A DNA stretch of 64,000 nucleotides from Candidatus Chlorohelix allophototropha. GTDB lineage: Bacteria > Chloroflexota > Chloroflexia > Chloroheliales > Chloroheliaceae. Where the stretch lies: contig NZ_CP128400.1 of the NCBI RefSeq assembly GCF_030389965.1, positions 2,046,001 to 2,110,000 of the forward strand. The letters are read 5' to 3'. Both the position numbers and the translations under genes were made by a program. Positions 49,673-59,202 of this stretch are shown in pieces. Positions within the stretch are counted from its first letter, which is position 1, and each line of letters begins with the position of its first letter. The notes beneath the pieces are model-generated. The model searched no databases. It saw nothing but the letters and a program-made list of their open reading frames with translations, and was not told the DNA's origin.

Positions 49673-52066
49673 TTAGGCGGGGGACTTTGCCAGTGCCGCT
49701 GCTAGACGATGGTCGTTGGCATACTTCACCGCTTCGGCGCGTCGGTTTCTATTGGTATTGTCGCTCTCTACCCCGATTTTGCTGTAAATCTCGGTCAATT
49801 TGTTGCTGATATACTTGTTGCTGAAATTCAATCGCTCGGCTATATCAACCGTCTTTAGCCCTTGCGCCAGCAGGCACAAAATATTCACTTCCAGTTCGGT
49901 TAGCCCGTTCGGGTATTTGGTAGGCTTGCGCTTCTTCTCCATCAGTTCGCGCTTAACAAAATCCTCAAGCTCGTCCAGCCGAAGATTGCGCCCCTGTTCC
50001 AGCCGCTTGGCAAAGCTCTCCTCGCCTAAAAGCTCTTTCAGACGCTGGTAGTAGTCGTTGTAACGACTTTCGGCAGTGCCTTGTAAAGGAATGTTAAACT
50101 CTTGCCTGATGGCTTGTTCCAACCCAAAGAGTTGGCTAGCAATTTCAGCATATCCCATATCTACGGCGATTACCGCAAACTCTCCAACGCAATCAGCCAT
50201 ACTGTTGTTATCTTTTAGCAATAGGGAAGTAGCAAAACTTTGCCGGATATATTCAAGCGCGCCTTCATATTTTTTCAGCTTTCCATCTAATCGCCCCAGA
50301 TTTAAGCGGCAAATAGCCACATTGCTAATATCGCCAAGCTGTTCGAAAAGCTGCCCACTTCTTTCAAAATATTTCTGAGCTGCTTCAAGTTGTTGAAGTT
50401 GTAGTGAGGCTAATCCCAGATTGTTGCAGTCCATTGCAATACTACTTATATCTCCAATGGTTTCGCTTAATTTCAAACTTTGTTCGAAGTATTCTTTGGA
50501 GGAAAGGTGATTGCCCGAAAAAGCTTCAGTAACGCCTAAATTGCCTAAGACATTGGAAATACCTTTGTCGCATTTTTGAAGTTGTGCCCGTTCCTCAGCC
50601 GTTTGAAGGTTTAAGGTCTCTTTTGCCCTCAGCCAGAATTGTTGGCTTTTTAGGAAATAAGTTCTGGCAGCAGCATAATCCCTCCGTGTCAATGCCATTG
50701 CGCCTGCCCCGTTTAAAACCATCGCGCCCACTTCAAACTGTTGGGAAGAGTTTTCCGATGGCTGTTCTAATAAATTTACCGCCTGTCTGAACCATAAATT
50801 GCCTTCTTCTAGTAAACTTCTGAAATGCCAGAAACGCCATAATACCGCGCAGAGGTTTATAAATAGCGCGGCGTTATTATGCTGTGACCAATTTAAGGCG
50901 GCTCTAAGATTGCCCTGTTCCCCCGCTAAGGTTTCCAACCATTCGCCTTGCCTTGCTCCCGAAAGCCCCTCTTTGGCTTTGGTAGCTAAATTAAGGTAGT
51001 AGGTAGCATGTTTAAGCCGGAAAACGTTCTCTTCGCCTGCCTCGTTCAGTATCTCTATCGCGAATTCACGGATGGTTTCAAACATTCTAAAACGTATGCC
51101 CGAGGGGGTTTCTTTAAGCTGTAGCATGCTGCAATCTGCCAGCGCTTGTAACTCGTCCAGAATATTCAGCGTCTCATTCGCCGCTTTACCTACTTCTTCC
51201 GCCGCCGCCGCCGTGAAGCCATCCACAAATACCCCCAACCGCCGAAAAAGTTTTCGCTGTTGCGCGTTTAATAAATGATAGCTCCATTCAATGGTGCGCC
51301 GCATATTTTGTTGGTGTTCGGGCAAATCCCGATTGCCGTAGCCTAAAATGTAAAGGCTGCGGTTCAGGTTTTGTTCCAGATATTCCAGCCCGAAAGCTCG
51401 TACCCGTACCGCCGCCAACTCCAGCGCGAGGGGCAAGCCATCCAATTTCTTGCATATTTGGGCGATGGTCAGGGCGTTTTGGGGAGTCAAATCTACTTGG
51501 GGGGAGGAAGCTCGCACCCTTTCCAAAAAAAGTCGGATAGAGGGAAAGCGTGCCAGTTGGTCAAGGGGCGGCAGTTTATCCGGTTCGGGATAAGGCAACG
51601 GTTGTAAATCTAGGTGAGTTTCTTCTTTTATCCGCAAAAGCTCACGACTGGTGATAATCACTTTAAGGAGGGGGCAAGCCTGTATTAAAGCCTTTACATC
51701 CTTAACCGCTTCCAGCACTTGCTCAAAGTTGTCCAGTATTAGCAAATATGCTTTATCTTCAAGTTTTTTTCTTAGCTGGCTGCTTAACGACTTTTCCCCG
51801 TTTTCATTTTCCTCCGCAATGCCTAAAGCCTGCGCGATGGCAGAAAGTACCAGTTCGGGTTGACTGACAGGGGTGAGGGAAACGAAATAAACATTATTAG
51901 AAAACTCAGCTAAATAATCCCCCGCCAGTTGAACTGCAAGTCGCGTCTTACCCACTCCTGCCGGACCTTTCAGGGTCAATAGCCTAGTTCTGGTGAGCAG
52001 CGTTTTAGCCAGAGCCAGTTCGGTTTCGCGCCCGATAATGAAAGTGGATTGGAGCGGTATGGTCAT
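49673..52066 (-). CDS. LuxR-family STAND regulator (NB-ARC, TPR, LuxR HTH)
   Basis: A 797-aa MalT-like regulator. The ATPase begins at FIIGRETELALAK with P-loop GPAGVGKT (~35-42), Walker B LLILDNFEQVL (~105-115) and TSRELL. The middle carries TPR-like helices (about 420-640). The C-terminus (~725-790) has the LuxR helix-turn-helix GLTELEVNILCLLAQGLKTVDIAERLN. It probably activates transcription after ligand-driven oligomerisation. The target is unknown. Its ATPase is not closely related to the TIR STAND group. It is divergent from the C39-like pair. Confidence 0.87.
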   Translation of the reverse strand: MTIPLQSTFIIGRETELALAKTLLTRTRLLTLKGPAGVGKTRLAVQLAGDYLAEFSNNVYFVSLTPVSQPELVLSAIAQALGIAEENENGEKSLSSQLRKKLEDKAYLLILDNFEQVLEAVKDVKALIQACPLLKVIITSRELLRIKEETHLDLQPLPYPEPDKLPPLDQLARFPSIRLFLERVRASSPQVDLTPQNALTIAQICKKLDGLPLALELAAVRVRAFGLEYLEQNLNRSLYILGYGNRDLPEHQQNMRRTIEWSYHLLNAQQRKLFRRLGVFVDGFTAAAAEEVGKAANETLNILDELQALADCSMLQLKETPSGIRFRMFETIREFAIEILNEAGEENVFRLKHATYYLNLATKAKEGLSGARQGEWLETLAGEQGNLRAALNWSQHNNAALFINLCAVLWRFWHFRSLLEEGNLWFRQAVNLLEQPSENSSQQFEVGAMVLNGAGAMALTRRDYAAARTYFLKSQQFWLRAKETLNLQTAEERAQLQKCDKGISNVLGNLGVTEAFSGNHLSSKEYFEQSLKLSETIGDISSIAMDCNNLGLASLQLQQLEAAQKYFERSGQLFEQLGDISNVAICRLNLGRLDGKLKKYEGALEYIRQSFATSLLLKDNNSMADCVGEFAVIAVDMGYAEIASQLFGLEQAIRQEFNIPLQGTAESRYNDYYQRLKELLGEESFAKRLEQGRNLRLDELEDFVKRELMEKKRKPTKYPNGLTELEVNILCLLAQGLKTVDIAERLNFSNKYISNKLTEIYSKIGVESDNTNRNRRAEAVKYANDHRLAAALAKSPA

Positions 52067-52088
52067 TCCTTAACTTTCTAAACCTTTA

Positions 52089-52355
52089 TTACCCTTTTAT
52101 TATGTATCCGCCATCTCCACTTGCGTCCGTAGTAAGGACAAGGGCAAAACATGTTGGGTCACCTTCGACACGAAGCAGATTAAATAGCTCTAGAGCTTTA
52201 TTTCTGCTCATTTTTTTTACTGCGAATATCTTGATACCGTCCGGATTTGCGGCATCGCCCTCCTTGCGAAACTCTGCTATAAACTTACGATTAGGAATGC
52301 CACCCTCTCTTACAGGTTTTTTTGCATCCTCGATGTTTACTAGTTCTAATGCCAT
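52089..52355 (-). CDS. Small hypothetical protein, 88 aa
   Basis: A charged small protein (VREGGIPNRKFIAEFRKEGD, DASGDGGYIIKG) that I do not recognise. ATG 52355 has AGGAGG upstream. It lies 22 bp before the LuxR-STAND gene on the same strand and is probably co-transcribed with it. The C-terminal Gly-Gly could be a protease site for the C39-like neighbour, but the divergent orientation makes that speculative. Confidence 0.6.
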   Translation of the reverse strand: MALELVNIEDAKKPVREGGIPNRKFIAEFRKEGDAANPDGIKIFAVKKMSRNKALELFNLLRVEGDPTCFALVLTTDASGDGGYIIKG

Positions 52356-52618
52356 TCTGCGCCTCCTAGCTTGGCTGACTAAACTAATACAAATGTGATT
52401 CTATATAGTTACACCTTGTGGTGTCTCTATCGGCATTAACGGGAGCATTTATTTTGGTATTTGTTTAAATCTGAAAGTGTGAGTGACTTCTCTATACTTA
52501 GTAATAATTTTACACCAATTGCAAAGCATATCAAGCACTAAAGATTGAGTATTTTATAAACCATGCTAAAATTAAAATAGAACCTTTGAGTATTTATTGT
52601 TATATAAGCGGAGGATAT

Positions 52619-53422
52619 ATGACAGTTTATAGCTCTTTTGAAATTCCAGTGGATTATCACCGCCAAAGCGATGCAATTTATTGCGGGTCTGCCTGTGTTC
52701 AAATGATTTTATCCACAGTAGTAGGCGATTTAGAAGCGGGTGATATAGAAAAGTGGTGGGTACAAGAAACTATTGATAATGGTCTACTTTACCAAGAAAA
52801 GAAAATCTATGGAGAGGATACTACTTTAGAAGCCCCCCCCAAAGCAGTTGCTAAATATCTCAATCAAAAGATTCGCCAAAAACGGCATCCGCAAATCAAC
52901 AATTCAATCGCGGATTTAAAAGAATATACTGTAAGCGATGCTTTGGACTCAACCAGAGAGGCTTTGGTGCGTAAGATAGCTTGGACACTTAGCCAGTGCA
53001 AATACCCTGTACCGATCTTGCGCTACCTTGTAGAGATAAAAGATGATACACAGGAAACAAAAAAAAAGACCACGCATTGGGTTGTGATAAAAGGTTATCT
53101 GGCAAATAAGGAAATAGAAAGTATTGAAGATACCGCTTTTCAAGTCAAAGCATTTTTTGTATATGACCCAAACCCCAAATTAGCCATTACTGAAGAAGAG
53201 CGCCAGAAAGGCATCACGCCATATGTAGGCGATCCCCATGTTGCGGAGGATTGTGCGCAATTTCTGGATATAAAAGCTCAAAATGGGCTTTTTGTCCCTG
53301 AATATTCTGCCTCGCCTCAAGACTTGCTAGGTTACTACACATGGTCAGCCGGGAACTGGGATTTCAATATTTGTGTAATTTTGCCTGATTTTGAAGCTAC
53401 CCTGATTACTTCAAATAAGTAA
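52619..53422 (+). CDS. C39-like papain-fold cysteine peptidase
   Basis: A 268-aa protein with the peptidase C39-like pattern: Gln and Cys in YHRQSDAIYCGSACVQMIL (residues ~13-31), His in KTTHWVVIKGY (~152) and Asp/Asn in FVYDPNP (~185). No transporter domain is attached, unlike bacteriocin exporters, and there is no signal peptide, so it acts in the cytoplasm. I chose ATG 52619 because GGAGG lies 5 nt upstream. A TTG-initiated extension lacks a ribosome site. It is followed 26 bp later by a partner gene. Confidence 0.7.
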   Translation: MTVYSSFEIPVDYHRQSDAIYCGSACVQMILSTVVGDLEAGDIEKWWVQETIDNGLLYQEKKIYGEDTTLEAPPKAVAKYLNQKIRQKRHPQINNSIADLKEYTVSDALDSTREALVRKIAWTLSQCKYPVPILRYLVEIKDDTQETKKKTTHWVVIKGYLANKEIESIEDTAFQVKAFFVYDPNPKLAITEEERQKGITPYVGDPHVAEDCAQFLDIKAQNGLFVPEYSASPQDLLGYYTWSAGNWDFNICVILPDFEATLITSNK

Positions 53423-53448
53423 GCCTGCAAAGTAAAGGAGACTGTCGG

Positions 53449-54024
53449 ATGACACCTCACGAGCCGGAAAGCCAAGCTCTAATTACTTCTAATGAGGCGC
53501 AAAAGCTTTCAGCGCAACTGCTAATGGAGGTTGAGTTAACCCGAAGACCGGGCTGGAACAAAGCAGACCCTGAATTATTGGGAAACCCGGTATCGGTGCA
53601 TCAACTTGCTCCTACTGATTTAGTTTATTACATTACCTGTTTTAAGGTAATTATTAATGGTGAACCGCTTGAAGCTGTCGTAAGAATAAATGCGTTACAG
53701 CAGGCAGAAGGCGACCGTTATTTGCAAAGCGTGCTCCTTCCTAGCGGCGCTACTTCGATTTACTTGGCAGAGTCTAGAAAGAGAGTTCTTTCAAAATTTA
53801 AAAAACCAGAAAATGCACAACTTGTATGGGAATTTAATAGTGATTCGCTTTCCCCGCTTCTTCCCTACTACCAATTGGAAGAAGATGGGCAAGTTGAGCG
53901 TTTAAGAATTGATGGTTTCCGTTTCCTTGCCCGTAGGGATTTCGGAGATCAATTAAAAGGTAAGGATATTATAAGCGACCCTAAAAGAGATAGTATTGAC
54001 TCTATTGTAAAGAAGAACCATTAA
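53449..54024 (+). CDS. Hypothetical protein, partner of the C39-like peptidase
   Basis: A 191-aa soluble protein of unknown family, start ATG 53449 with AAAGGAG upstream. It has an alpha/beta appearance (DLVYYITCFKVIINGEPLEAVVRI) and no catalytic motif I can point to. Tight spacing to the peptidase gene suggests a two-gene operon, perhaps a substrate, inhibitor or toxin-immunity partner. Confidence 0.6.
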   Translation: MTPHEPESQALITSNEAQKLSAQLLMEVELTRRPGWNKADPELLGNPVSVHQLAPTDLVYYITCFKVIINGEPLEAVVRINALQQAEGDRYLQSVLLPSGATSIYLAESRKRVLSKFKKPENAQLVWEFNSDSLSPLLPYYQLEEDGQVERLRIDGFRFLARRDFGDQLKGKDIISDPKRDSIDSIVKKNH

Positions 54025-54318
54025 CCAACTTGAGCCACATTTGAGCGAAAATTAACCGGGACAAATAAAGAGTAGGGAGTTAAAGGGAAAGCATTTTGCA
54101 TTCATATATATGGGCTTTCCCTTTTCTATGCCCATAAACCTTGAGTAACCCGATTTTGCGCTATTCGCCCGCCTCAAAGCTTCATTGACCACTGTCATAT
54201 CAGGTTAGGAAACTTTAATGCCGCTGTTGCGTAAATATAGCCGTAACATACAATAATTTGGTGCTATACTGGCTATATACTGGTTAATTCTCAGACATTG
54301 GAAGGAGTATCCGGCACA
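54025..54318 (+). other. Intergenic region upstream of the TPM-like pair
   Basis: GGGAAAGC (54084-54091) and GCTTTCCC (54111-54118), followed by TTTTC, form a plausible terminator for the peptidase operon. Further on, TATACTGGCTATATACTGG near 54264-54282 is a short direct repeat around a possible -10. Confidence 0.5.
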
Positions 54319-55296
54319 ATGAAAAGGATCGGGCGAAAAGGAATATTTTCTCTCTTGGGCGTGTTTGCGCTGGTATTTATGCTGTTCGCGAGTCTGGGCG
54401 TTGCCAGCGCGGATGATTCTACCATTATGCTCAACGGCTTGAGTAAGGACGGCTATTATATCTCGGACGCCGCTTCCAAGCAGTTGAAGGATGTAAACGG
54501 GGCGCGTGTTACGCTGGCGAATGCGGCAAAAGCTTTGAAAGATCGCAAACGAACGGTTTATTTGGCATTGGTGGATGATGCCACCATGCCTACCGAGTGC
54601 AAAGCCTCTACCTCAATGTTCAACTGTGCCGGGTTTGTGCGCAGTAAGCTAAGCGGCGCGGAAGCGGTTGTCCTTGTGAATTTGCCCGCCACCAGCAGCG
54701 GTTTGAGTATAGACCCTAGCTTGGTGTCGGCGAGTGATGCAAACGCGCTGCTGCCCACTTCCAAAGCCAGCTTCTATAATGATAGTATCGCGCAGAACCT
54801 TGCCGATTTGGGCAAGAATACCGCCGATAAGATTGACGCTACGGTAAAGACGGCTACTGCCACCGCGCAGGCTCAGGTCAAGAAGGATGAGCAAGCCTCG
54901 ATGGTGGTGCCGTTGATTATTATAGCGGTGGTGATTTTGGTAGTGTTGGGCGCGTTCTTCTATTTAATGAATACCACCAAAACCGTGTGGCGCAAGAAGG
55001 TGGAAACGCTGGAGAAAAGCGCCAGCGAGGTGAGCGATTTGGTGTATCGCCTGAGTATGGAAGTGGAGTTTTTGCCCGATAATATCCGGGAAGAGGCGAA
55101 ACAAACCTTTGCGCAGGGTACAATGCAGGTGACGAAAGCCAACGAGGCTGCCCGCGAAATCAAAAGCGCCAGCACCTTTACCCTGTTGTTCAAGTGGGGG
55201 CAATTCAACGTGAAGCAGCAGGAAGCCGTAGCTCAGATGAATTCGATTAGCAGCACTTTGCAAAGAGTTGACCGAACGGTTAAGCAAAACCTGTAA
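54319..55296 (+). CDS. TPM-like envelope protein with a cytoplasmic helical tail
   Basis: A ~325-aa protein. A signal peptide (1-32) is followed by an extracytoplasmic domain (about 35-195, with a probable disulfide C/C in TECKASTSMFNCAGF), one transmembrane helix (about 202-224) and a helical cytoplasmic tail. The layout resembles TPM-domain proteins used for membrane quality control or photosystem repair in other bacteria. The similarity is by architecture only. I chose ATG 54319 because GGAAGGAG lies upstream. It lies 32 bp before the next gene, so they form an operon. Confidence 0.7.
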   Translation: MKRIGRKGIFSLLGVFALVFMLFASLGVASADDSTIMLNGLSKDGYYISDAASKQLKDVNGARVTLANAAKALKDRKRTVYLALVDDATMPTECKASTSMFNCAGFVRSKLSGAEAVVLVNLPATSSGLSIDPSLVSASDANALLPTSKASFYNDSIAQNLADLGKNTADKIDATVKTATATAQAQVKKDEQASMVVPLIIIAVVILVVLGAFFYLMNTTKTVWRKKVETLEKSASEVSDLVYRLSMEVEFLPDNIREEAKQTFAQGTMQVTKANEAAREIKSASTFTLLFKWGQFNVKQQEAVAQMNSISSTLQRVDRTVKQNL

Positions 55297-55328
55297 TTTG
55301 CCCGGAGTAAAAAGGAGTATTTCAAATT

Positions 55329-56267
55329 ATGACTAATATTTTGGTGAAAACTAAAAAGGGTTGGCTGGCGGGTGCGCTGGCGTTGTTGGTGGGTTGGCTG
55401 TTGCTTCTCCCTATGAGCAACATATATGCCGCTGGCGTTCTTACCTTTGAAGACCCGCTGAATCTGTTCAGCGCAGCAGACCGTAGCGCATTGACGGCGC
55501 AGGTGAAAAGCCTGCCCTTTGATGTGTACATTGTTACCAGCAATCAGTACAGCAATAAAACCAGCTTTAAAACTTACATAGTGAACAAAACCGGCGCGAC
55601 CACCACGCTGACCATCGGTATTTCCAACCGCACCGATGCTACCTCGCGCCTGCAAACGGTGGTGGTGGATCCGGGTTCGGCGATGGGTATCACTGCCACC
55701 GAATCAACCAATATCGAAGAGGCGGCAGCGGTGGTGTTGCGTACCAACTCAAGTCAGTGGAGTGGCGCGGTAACAGCGGCTATCAATGCGGCAAAGAATG
55801 CCAGCAGTATAAGCAGCGGCGCGGGTAGCTTTGTCGGCTTTGTAATCTTCGGCGGTATCCTGCTGGTGATTGTTTTCTTAGTGATTGCGGCGCGGCGGCG
55901 AATGGGTCCTCGCGGGGTGCAGCCTCAGTATGTGCAGCCGCAATATCCGCAGCCCCAATATCCCCAATACCCGCAACAACCCGGCTACGGTCCGGGTCCC
56001 GGTTACTATCCCCCGCAACAGCAGCAGGGCGGTGGTATCGGTAACGCGCTGTTGGGTGGCGTAATCGGTTACGAAATCGGCAGGGCGTTGGGCGGCGGCA
56101 ATCAAGGTGGTTGGGGCGGCGGCGGCAACCAAGGCGGTTGGGGCGGCGGCGGCTCTAGCGATGGTAATGATGCCGGCTCTGGCGCAGACTTTGGCGGTGG
56201 TGGCGGTGGTGATTTCGGCGGCGGCGGCGGCGACTTCGGTGGCGGCGGCTCAGGCGGCGATTTCTAA
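55329..56267 (+). CDS. TPM-like membrane protein with a Gly-rich tail
   Basis: A 312-aa protein. The signal peptide (1-35) precedes a TPM-like domain (about 40-160; LFSAADRSALTAQVKSLPFDVYIVTS matches the start of TPM phosphatase-like domains), a transmembrane helix (about 172-195), a Pro/Gln/Tyr-rich stretch (PQYPQ repeats) and a C-terminal Gly-rich tail with GGGGGDFGGG. The arrangement TPM domain, helix, Gly-rich tail is common in YgcG-like proteins. It partners the gene at 54319. Confidence 0.8.
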   Translation: MTNILVKTKKGWLAGALALLVGWLLLLPMSNIYAAGVLTFEDPLNLFSAADRSALTAQVKSLPFDVYIVTSNQYSNKTSFKTYIVNKTGATTTLTIGISNRTDATSRLQTVVVDPGSAMGITATESTNIEEAAAVVLRTNSSQWSGAVTAAINAAKNASSISSGAGSFVGFVIFGGILLVIVFLVIAARRRMGPRGVQPQYVQPQYPQPQYPQYPQQPGYGPGPGYYPPQQQQGGGIGNALLGGVIGYEIGRALGGGNQGGWGGGGNQGGWGGGGSSDGNDAGSGADFGGGGGGDFGGGGGDFGGGGSGGDF

Positions 56268-56294
56268 ACGCTAGAATTAATAGATTAGTTCAAA

Positions 56295-56322
56295 CAAGGG
56301 GTTTTCTCGCCCCTTGTTTTGA
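56295..56322 (+). terminator. Intrinsic terminator after the TPM-like operon
   Basis: CAAGGGG (56295-56301) pairs with CCCCTTG (56310-56316) and is followed by TTTT. It has the same stem as at 5975 and 8631. Confidence 0.8.
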
Positions 56323-56367
56323 TTCGAGGCGAGGGGCTAGTGTTCCCTTCTGAGCGTTTGCCGTAAC

Positions 56368-56940
56368 CTACGCTCTTGCTGTTCGGCGGGGATACCAACT
56401 GAAGAACAGAACGAGCGGTAGTGTGACAACTATAGCTGCTAACCAGCCCAACGCCACCAATTGGGTTAAACTATCCTTGCGCTTTTCCACTTCTCGCAGC
56501 GAGCGACCCGCCAACACGAAGCCCGAATCCTTGCCGCTGAAGTGCACCAACACTGCCGCGCTTCGCACGCCCGATTGCGGCTGCCAAGTGAACCGTAACT
56601 CGCCTTTGCTTTTGCCATCGGGGAAGACGCCCGAAGGTGGCAGCGGAGTTTGCCCGTCCAGTGTGGCGGAGGAGGAAAGAACCTTGCCGCTATCGTCAAA
56701 AACGATCAGGTAGGGGGCGAGGCTTTTCGCCATGTCAATTTTGTCGAGCAATTGGGGGGCTGTGCCGTTGGCAAGGTTGGCGGCGACATCTTCCGCCATC
56801 TGAATTTGCGGGTCGTTGGCGTTGCTTCTCAGGTTGTTTTGCGCCACCACGTACACCAGCGCACAAAAAACTGTGGTGAGCGCCACCAGCGGTAGCCAAT
56901 ATTTCGTTACTTCCCAAAACAGGTTAAACTTCTTTCCCAT
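56368..56940 (-). CDS. Membrane protein with an extracytoplasmic sensor-like domain
   Basis: A 190-aa protein with two transmembrane helices (about 13-34 and 161-182) enclosing a ~125-residue extracytoplasmic domain with the PAS/CHASE-like text APYLIVFDDSGKVLSSSATLDGQTPLPP. It looks like a sensor module without a kinase. No output domain follows, so it may work with another protein. The ATG at 56940 has no strong ribosome site. Confidence 0.65.
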   Translation of the reverse strand: MGKKFNLFWEVTKYWLPLVALTTVFCALVYVVAQNNLRSNANDPQIQMAEDVAANLANGTAPQLLDKIDMAKSLAPYLIVFDDSGKVLSSSATLDGQTPLPPSGVFPDGKSKGELRFTWQPQSGVRSAAVLVHFSGKDSGFVLAGRSLREVEKRKDSLTQLVALGWLAAIVVTLPLVLFFSWYPRRTARA

Positions 56941-56999
56941 GCGCTAATTATAGCATTCCTTTCAAGCTTTGCTCTTACTTCTAAACTGCTACGCCTACC

Positions 57000-57287
57000 G
57001 GAGAGAAGGAGAGAGAGGGAGTGAGTTCAAGGGGACACCCCTTGTCACCCCGGCAGGCTTTCCACCTGCACCCCCCATCGCTTTTGCCCTTACTTCTAAA
57101 CTGCTACGCCTACCGGAGAGAAGGAGAGTGAGTGAGTTCAAGGGGACACCCCTTGTCACCCCGGCAGGCTTTCCACCTGCACCCCCCATCGCTTTTGCTC
57201 TTACTTCTAAACTGCTACGCCAACCGGAGAGAAGGAGAGTGAGTGAGTTCAAGGGGACACCACCTGCACCCCCCTCACCGCTTTTGC
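57000..57287. repeat. Family 2 repeat, three tandem units of ~115 bp
   Basis: Each unit holds CTTCTAAACTGCTACGCC, CGGAGAGAAGGAG, AGTTCAAGGGGACACCCC and GGCAGGCTTTCCACCTGCAC. The third unit is truncated in the middle. This is a near-perfect tandem array, so copy number may vary between strains. Confidence 0.8.
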
Positions 57288-57289
57288 GC

Positions 57290-59110
57290 TTACTTCAAGC
57301 TGGCGGGAATCAGACGGATTTGGTATTGCGCCGCGCGGGTGTCGCTGATTTTCTCCAACGAAATAACCCAATTCCCAGTGGGCGAGGCGTAATAGCCAAA
57401 CAGTAGCGGCTTATCCTTACTGACTTTAGGCGCAGTGGTGGGCGTGGGTATCGGCTTGAGGGTGGGCAAGGGCGTAAGGTCGGGCGCAAGCGGTGTAAGC
57501 GCAGAACCGGAGGAAGTGGTCACTACCACCGTCACGATATTGGAAGAAGGCGCGGGTGTGACGCTGCCAGTGGTGGTCGGTGCAGGGCTTGCCGCGTTAG
57601 TGGGTGCAGGAGTCGCGGCAGGGCTTGCGGTGGTGCTGGCGCTTGCACTGGTGCTGGTTTGAACCTGAAAGCCGTACACCGAACCTTCCAGCAAGCTAGA
57701 ATTGAGTGTGGGGGTAGCGGTGGGCTTGGGCTGAATCGCGCTCACCGTCAACGGCTTGCCGTCCAGAAACAAACGCGCCCCGCCTCCTTCCGGCACAAAA
57801 CTATAGAAATAATGCCCGCCCGGTAGCCACATCAGGCTGACGACTTTGCCGCCCGCCGCGTTTTCCACCAATTGGGTGAGCTTGCCATCGCTGACAGTTC
57901 CGCTCAGGATGCGCTCGGCGGTTTGCAAACCCACGTTGGGACGCGGCACGTAGCGCAACGCGGTTGTCAGAAAGTGGTTGCCATCGGGCGCAAAAAAGAT
58001 GTTGCTGGTTTGGGCGGTACTGGCTTGCACTCCCTGACAGCCTAACTTGCCAAGCACCGGGTCGCAATTGGGATTCGATTTGGTGAGGTTGCGGGCAATC
58101 TTAAGTTTAGCGGGGTCTGCCAAGTAAAAATCGTAGGTGTAGGAAACCGTCCAATCGGAAGTTAAATTGCGTAGAATCAGGTACTTGCTATCGGGTGTCC
58201 AATCCACGGGCGCAACCGGGCGATCATTGCGATCTAGCACATCGAATTTGCGCGTTTCTAGGTTGAGGAAACCGATTTCGCCGATGGGCGTTTTCGCGCT
58301 TAGGCTGGTCTGCAAGCCGAACATGGCAACGCTTTTACCGTCAGGTGAGGGAAGGGCGCGCGCCACCAACGAAAGGGCAATGGGTGAACCGGGGAAACGC
58401 CCTTGCTCGTCCAGCTTGAAAATGCTTTCGGGCGCGTTCTTGCCAGAAGTATCGAGCAGATAGACTGCGTTGCCACACGCTGCCACCACTTTGCCCGAAC
58501 CAACCCATTGCGCCCCGGTGCATGGGCCCTTGAACAACTCAAGGGCTTGATAGGCAATCCCCTCGGTGTCAATCAGCTTCACCGCGCCTGCGCCACCGTC
58601 CGCATCTTGCTGAATATAGCTCAGGTAGCGGTTGTCGGGCGACCACTGGAAAGTGGAAAATGCCGAGCGACTGAGCTTGTAGCTGGCAACTACGCTGGCG
58701 GGAGGGCGCACCAGAAAGTAAAAGGCGAGGGGGTTGTTGGGGCTACCCGCTTGCAGCAGGAACATTGTGCCGTTGGGCGACCAACTGATTTGGGTGTCAC
58801 TCCACTCGGCGATGCCCAAATCATCCCCGCTCAAGGTTGCTTCACGCGGGGCGGTGGGCGTAGGCGGAACGATGGGCGTGGGCGGTACGGTAGTGGGCGT
58901 GGCAGTGGGGGGCGCTACGCTTGCGCCGTTGTTGGCTTGCAAATCGGGTGTGGGCGTAAGGTTCGAGGCGGCGGCGAAGGGCGGCAACACGGTGGGCGTG
59001 GGGGTCTGGAAGCTAAAGCCGGGCGAGCCAGAACTTTCGCTACCGCACGCCGCCAGCAAAATCAGCAAAACCAGCGTTAGCCCTTTCAGCCGTTTGAGAA
59101 GATTTTTCAC
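57290..59110 (-). CDS. Lipoprotein with a WD40/TolB-like beta-propeller
   Basis: A 606-aa lipoprotein (lipobox LLAAC, Cys near residue 22). A Thr/Pro-rich spacer (35-90) leads to a propeller-like domain (about 95-455) with blade motifs such as ISWSPNGTMFLLQ, FQWSPDNRYLSYIQQ and VDWTPDSKYLILRN. A second Thr/Ala/Ser/Pro-rich region (475-580) and a short final strand follow. It is bound to the outer face of the membrane and may interact with proteins or glycans. No enzyme motif is visible. It ends next to the family 2 repeat. Confidence 0.8.
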   Translation of the reverse strand: MKNLLKRLKGLTLVLLILLAACGSESSGSPGFSFQTPTPTVLPPFAAASNLTPTPDLQANNGASVAPPTATPTTVPPTPIVPPTPTAPREATLSGDDLGIAEWSDTQISWSPNGTMFLLQAGSPNNPLAFYFLVRPPASVVASYKLSRSAFSTFQWSPDNRYLSYIQQDADGGAGAVKLIDTEGIAYQALELFKGPCTGAQWVGSGKVVAACGNAVYLLDTSGKNAPESIFKLDEQGRFPGSPIALSLVARALPSPDGKSVAMFGLQTSLSAKTPIGEIGFLNLETRKFDVLDRNDRPVAPVDWTPDSKYLILRNLTSDWTVSYTYDFYLADPAKLKIARNLTKSNPNCDPVLGKLGCQGVQASTAQTSNIFFAPDGNHFLTTALRYVPRPNVGLQTAERILSGTVSDGKLTQLVENAAGGKVVSLMWLPGGHYFYSFVPEGGGARLFLDGKPLTVSAIQPKPTATPTLNSSLLEGSVYGFQVQTSTSASASTTASPAATPAPTNAASPAPTTTGSVTPAPSSNIVTVVVTTSSGSALTPLAPDLTPLPTLKPIPTPTTAPKVSKDKPLLFGYYASPTGNWVISLEKISDTRAAQYQIRLIPASLK

Positions 59111-59202
59111 TGTGCCAAGTCGTCCTCAGCGATATATCTCGCCTGTATGCCCATGCGTGGACAATAACAAAACTTGCGGCGCATGTCAACATTATTGGGG
59201 GA

